Positions 60,670 to 64,000 of a stretch of 64,000 bases of DNA are shown piece after piece. The DNA is from UBA1046 sp050945515 (GTDB lineage: Bacteria > Bacillota > Clostridia > Saccharofermentanales > DTU023). Numbering within the stretch: the first letter of the stretch is position 1; the number at the start of each line of letters is the position of its first letter. Position numbers and translations under genes: made by a program. The DNA is taken from positions 62,001-126,000 of the forward strand of contig JBMNTB010000002.1 of assembly GCA_050945515.1 (NCBI GenBank). The letters are read 5' to 3'. The notes under the pieces are model-generated. The model made no database searches. It was not told where the DNA came from and worked only from the letters and a program-made list of their open reading frames with translations.

Positions 60670-61848
60670 ATGACTTCTGAAGCTTATCTGTCGCGCGGGG
60701 TCTCTCCGACCAAGGATGATGTGAAAGCTGCAATTTCACAACAAGATCCCGGATTATTTCCCGGTTCATTTTGCAAAATTATCCCTGATCCGGCAGGGGA
60801 TCCGGAATGGTGTTCTGCGTTTCACGCTGACGGTGCCGGCACCAAGTCAGCTCTGGCCTATTTAATGTATCGTGAAACCGGTGATTGTACCTGGTTTGAA
60901 GGAATCGCCCAGGATTCTTTAGTAATGAATTCGGATGATTTATTGGCAATCGGTGCAACAGGGCCTTTTTTACTGTCGAATACTATTGGCAGAAATGCTC
61001 ATCGTATCCCCGGCGCTGTTTTAGCCAGCATAATATCCGGATATGACAAAGCAATCTTACGTCTGGCTGAATATGGAGTGAAAATACTGATGACCGGCGG
61101 TGAAACGGCTGATGTTGGCGATCTGGTTAGAACAGTTATCTGTGACAGCACCATGATGGTAAGATTGCCTCGTAATAAAGTGATTAATATAGGTGAGATC
61201 ATATCCGGACTGGATATTATAGGACTGTCATCGACCGGCAGGGCAGTGTATGAAGAACAAGAAAATTCTGGCCTTTCCTCTAATGGTTTAACTGCAGCCA
61301 GACATCTGCTTCTGCATCATGTCTATGCTGAGAAATACCCCGAATCGTATTCTGAAACAATATCTGAAGATAAAGTATATACGGGTTCATATCTACTTGA
61401 AGATAAACTGCCCGGCAGTAACTTAAGTATTGGTGAGGCTTTATTATCGCCTACCAGATCTTATCTGCCGCCGGTAAATGAAATGTTGAAGACCCATCGT
61501 GAAAACATTATTGGCATTATTCATTGCACTGGCGGCGGGCAGGTAAAGTGCATTGATTTTGCTCAAGGTATCCGATATGTCAAGAATAATCTGTTTCCAA
61601 TGCCGGCTTTATTTAAAGCCATTCTTGATAGCGGTCAGATTAGCGAGAGGGAAATGTACCAGGTCTTCAATATGGGTCACCGCATGGAAATCTATTGCAA
61701 TCCGACTATTTCGGCTGATCTGATGGCAATTGCAGCCAAGTATCAGGTTGAGGCGCAAATCATTGGGCGGACAGAGGCATGCGCCGGAGATTACAATGAA
61801 GTTGTGATTGGCAGTTTTTCATGGCGTAAGAATCTAAAAAATAAATAA
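60670..61848 (+). CDS. AIR synthase-related (PurM-like) protein
   Basis: A 392-residue protein started at ATG 60670 with TTGGAGGA just upstream. It has the PurM fold signature: HADGAGTKSALAYLMYRETGD, NSDDLLAIGATGP and the GGETADVGD segment with metal/ATP residues. The long form with YLSRGVSPTKDDVKAAI and GLFPGSFCKI most resembles the Bacteroidota-type PurM rather than the short Bacillota enzyme. It could catalyse AIR formation in purine synthesis, but no other pur gene is near. Confidence 0.82.
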   Translation: MTSEAYLSRGVSPTKDDVKAAISQQDPGLFPGSFCKIIPDPAGDPEWCSAFHADGAGTKSALAYLMYRETGDCTWFEGIAQDSLVMNSDDLLAIGATGPFLLSNTIGRNAHRIPGAVLASIISGYDKAILRLAEYGVKILMTGGETADVGDLVRTVICDSTMMVRLPRNKVINIGEIISGLDIIGLSSTGRAVYEEQENSGLSSNGLTAARHLLLHHVYAEKYPESYSETISEDKVYTGSYLLEDKLPGSNLSIGEALLSPTRSYLPPVNEMLKTHRENIIGIIHCTGGGQVKCIDFAQGIRYVKNNLFPMPALFKAILDSGQISEREMYQVFNMGHRMEIYCNPTISADLMAIAAKYQVEAQIIGRTEACAGDYNEVVIGSFSWRKNLKNK

Positions 61849-62060
61849 TCCGATTGATCGGGACAATCCTGCCGGATTCGTGTATTATAAGCAGTACAGC
61901 TATTATTTTTCTTCATTATGCATATAGGGGTTTGTGATCTGCCTCAAATATATTAAAATGAAAATCTAGCTGACGACTTAGATATATTAGAGGAATTCAA
62001 TGGCTGTCAATCGGTATGTGCCCGATAATGCGCAAATAGATAAATTGTGAGGACAAAAAC

Positions 62061-62384
62061 ATGACAAGAGGACTAAAAGATTATTTTGGCGTGACTGATA
62101 AGTCAAATGTTTGTAAGGGAACACTCCTGGGACTATTGGGTGGAGTAATTATTGGCGGGGTAACAGCCTTACTGCTGGCACCAAAATCAGGACAGGAAAC
62201 ACGGGCGGATCTTAAAGCCGGATTTGAAGTCGGTGTAGAAAAAGCCCGTGAATTTGGCGGCAAAGCTGCTGCAACTGCTAAAGAGAAATTCGAGGAAGTC
62301 AAGGCCAAGCTGAATAAGGATGCAGCTGATGTTGCCGGAGACGTTGCAGATGAGGCAGCTAAAGAAGCAAAAGCGAAGGCTTAA
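62061..62384 (+). CDS. YtxH-family protein
   Basis: A 107-residue protein with a hydrophobic N-terminal helix (LLGLLGGVIIGGVTALLLAPKSGQETRADL) and an Ala/Lys/Glu-rich helical tail, the gas-vesicle-like YtxH pattern. YtxH proteins are small stress-associated membrane proteins of unknown activity. It pairs with a DUF948-like gene downstream, a combination also seen in Bacillota. GAGGACAA precedes the ATG. The gap 61849-62060 holds only a weak ATCCG/CGGAT hairpin near 61850. Confidence 0.8.
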   Translation: MTRGLKDYFGVTDKSNVCKGTLLGLLGGVIIGGVTALLLAPKSGQETRADLKAGFEVGVEKAREFGGKAAATAKEKFEEVKAKLNKDAADVAGDVADEAAKEAKAKA

Positions 62385-62459
62385 GCAAAATCTGCAACAG
62401 ACTTTAGCCCTATCGCTCTCTGGCTTCAAATTGAGTAGATAATAGATTAGGAGATTAGT

Positions 62460-62999
62460 ATGCAATACCTAGTATATCTTGCTGTGACAGTCAACCTGAC
62501 AGATTTGTTGCTAGCGCTATTAATCCTTTGCGGTGCAGCAGCATTGGTAGCTCTGGCAGTGCTCCTGATCCGAGCTGCTCAAACTGTCAAAGAAACACAT
62601 ACTTTGCTTAAGGAAAACAGAAGCGCTCTGACCGATACTATCCAACAATTGCCCGATCTGCTCGAAAAGGTTGATGCGATCGTCGAAGATGTCTCTCTGA
62701 TCACAGAACAAGCAGGTGACACTATACCTGCAATTCTTGAAGATGTAGAAGTAGTCAGTGGAGCGGCAGCCGATGTTGTAGACACTGTAGGCTCTGCAAC
62801 GATTGGTATCGTGGACTCTGTTCAGTCTTTCTTCTCCCGCAAAAGCAAAAGAAAATCCTCAAGAGGTACTATTCAGCAGGTCATTGCCGCTGTTAATGCA
62901 GTGAAGAGAATATCTGCCATCCTAAAGAAAGTAGGCGGCAAGAGGAAGACTAAAAAGAAAACCAAGAAGGACAAGAAAGATAAAAAAACCTTTTTCTAA
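62460..62999 (+). CDS. DUF948-like membrane protein with lysine-rich tail
   Basis: A 179-residue protein: membrane helix at residues 13-38, then a heptad-like helical region (TLLKENRSALTDTIQQLPDLLEKVDAIVEDV) and a C-terminal Lys-rich tail (KKTKKKTKKDKKDKK) of about 20 residues. The helical region is typical of DUF948. A basic tail could bind nucleic acid or the membrane. AGGAG precedes the ATG. Confidence 0.65.
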   Translation: MQYLVYLAVTVNLTDLLLALLILCGAAALVALAVLLIRAAQTVKETHTLLKENRSALTDTIQQLPDLLEKVDAIVEDVSLITEQAGDTIPAILEDVEVVSGAAADVVDTVGSATIGIVDSVQSFFSRKSKRKSSRGTIQQVIAAVNAVKRISAILKKVGGKRKTKKKTKKDKKDKKTFF

Positions 63000-63023
63000 A
63001 TTTGTTTTGATGATACATGTATT

Positions 63024-63052
63024 AAGCGACTATAAAATGTAGTCGCTTTTTC
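63024..63052 (+). terminator. Intrinsic terminator after the DUF948-like gene
   Basis: AAGCGACTA (63024-63032) pairs with TAGTCGCTT (63040-63048) and runs into TTTTT. Confidence 0.9.
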
Positions 63053-63109
63053 ATTCATGTGAAATATCTGAAGTGTTATACTTAATAAAGCTGTAAGGTA
63101 GGAGAAATT

Positions 63110-64000
63110 ATGCCTGATCGCAGTTTAAAATCTAAACATGATTTAACCAGACAGGCAGACCGCAGCTATGCGGTGATGTCTTTCTTCCTGCCTTTTCTGA
63201 TTTTATCAATTGCTTACGCCAGCAGAGCAATTTTTCCCTTTGGTGATAAACATATTTTAACTGTCGATCTTTATCATCAATATGCGCCCTTTCTGGCTGA
63301 GCTACGGACGAAAATTCTTAGTGGCGGCAGTTTATTTTACAGTTTTGCCGGCGGATTGGGAGTTAATTTCTATGCTTTATTTGCATATTATCTAGCCAGT
63401 CCATTAAATTTAATCCTGCTGCTCTTTCCGGCGGCATTCCTGACTGAAGGAATCTTGCTGCTGACTCTAATTAAATTGTCTCTAGCCGGTTTTACTTTTA
63501 ATATATTTCTTAGAAAAACTTTCCGGAAGCATGGTCCGCTGGCTGTTGGCTTTTCAACCATGTATGCTGTTTCTTCCTATGTGATTGCTTATGGTTGGAA
63601 TATCATGTGGCTTGATTCTTTATATGTGGCACCTTTGGTAATTCTGGGTCTGGTTTGCCTGATCAGGGATAACAAATTCTGGCTTTATACTTTGAGTCTA
63701 GCCTATCTGTTGTTTGTCAATTTCTATATGGCCTGGTTCGTGTGCCTGATGACAGCATTATTGTACTTTCCGTTCCTGTTTCGCTTTACGCCGGAGCATA
63801 ACTCGTTGATAAAATTATTAACCACAGTAAAAACTATATTTTTTACTGCACTGGGTGTAGGTCTTTCTGCTTTTATGCTCTGGCCAACTTATCTGGCTCT
63901 GCAAGTTACATCTGCAGCCAATGATACTTTTCCGACTGCAGTGGAGAAAGTTGCCACCTTGTTTGACTATTTCGGTCAGCATCTTTTGCTGGTTGAACCT
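63110..64000 (+). CDS. YfhO-family multi-spanning membrane protein (partial)
   Basis: ATG 63110 with GTAGGAG upstream; the frame is open to the window edge, giving 297 residues of the N-terminal part. It has about nine hydrophobic helices with the YfhO-type features DLYHQYAPFLAELRTKI, SFAGGLGVNFYALFAYYLASPLNLILL and YGWNIMWLDSLYVAPLV. YfhO proteins are GT-C-fold membrane proteins thought to add sugars to lipoteichoic acids or glycolipids. The rest lies outside the window. Confidence 0.85.
   Translation, partial: MPDRSLKSKHDLTRQADRSYAVMSFFLPFLILSIAYASRAIFPFGDKHILTVDLYHQYAPFLAELRTKILSGGSLFYSFAGGLGVNFYALFAYYLASPLNLILLLFPAAFLTEGILLLTLIKLSLAGFTFNIFLRKTFRKHGPLAVGFSTMYAVSSYVIAYGWNIMWLDSLYVAPLVILGLVCLIRDNKFWLYTLSLAYLLFVNFYMAWFVCLMTALLYFPFLFRFTPEHNSLIKLLTTVKTIFFTALGVGLSAFMLWPTYLALQVTSAANDTFPTAVEKVATLFDYFGQHLLLVEP

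Noticed and set aside
1..64000. CRISPR arrays, prophage, intact insertion sequences
   Set aside because: No regularly spaced repeats, phage genes or complete transposase were found; only a doubtful Tn3-like remnant at 40.2 kb.

Overview
The window is a stretch of low-to-moderate G+C chromosome with the gene content and gene order of a member of the Bacillota, most likely an anaerobic Clostridia-type lineage. The indicators are efp followed by Asp23/AmaP/DUF2273, nusB-xseAB-ispA-dxs-nadK-argR-recN, RNase Y with YmdB, PhoH-PgpH-YbeY-Era-RecO, yajC with a SCIFF peptide and its radical-SAM maturase, dnaG-rpoD-trmK, SD-led starts and intrinsic terminators. No prophage, CRISPR array or intact transposon is visible. 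This is mostly core chromosome with a few islands.

Layout. 1-4.9 kb: end of a topoisomerase A subunit, a membrane-anchored deacetylase-like pseudoenzyme, YqeG, EF-P and an Asp23/AmaP envelope-stress module. 4.9-12.8 kb: nusB, exonuclease VII, isoprenoid precursor genes, NAD kinase, ArgR and RecN in a tightly overlapped operon. 12.8-17.9 kb: a purine nucleoside phosphorylase, then a histidine-degradation cluster (hutH, ftcD, hutI, fchA) that lacks urocanase. 18-20.8 kb: a TPP riboswitch with a readable terminator/antiterminator switch, controlling a ThiXYZ-like precursor transporter. 20.8-34.9 kb: pseudouridine synthases, RNase Y (apparently started at AUA), YmdB, a large lipoprotein, LspA, two DUF881 proteins, PhoH, PgpH, a fused YbeY-Era protein and RecO. 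35-40.5 kb: an XPD/DinG-type helicase, a zinc-ribbon membrane protein, an alkylsulfatase-like lipoprotein of foreign base composition followed by a possible Tn3-type transposase remnant, and tRNA-Leu(CAG). 40.5-46.3 kb: murD, cca, rpsO, pnp. 46.3-49.3 kb: an ABC importer read leftward behind a leader carrying an 18-codon Phe/Tyr/Arg-rich peptide and a strong terminator. 49.4-54.1 kb: a HAAS-type membrane protein, a LysR regulator, tRNA-Pro(CGG), and thyA with a DHFR-acetyltransferase-like-methyltransferase fusion. 54.2-64 kb: yajC, SCIFF peptide and maturase, dnaG, rpoD, trmK, RNase P RNA, a PurM-like protein, YtxH and DUF948-like proteins, and the start of a YfhO-type membrane protein.

The points most worth following are the leader-peptide attenuator at 49.1-49.3 kb, the two multidomain fusions (YbeY-Era and DHFR/GNAT-like/Ogt), the AUA start of RNase Y, the hut cluster without hutU, and the sulfatase island with a changed metal-binding motif. 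None was checked against a database; family assignments rest on recognised motifs, length and gene order.
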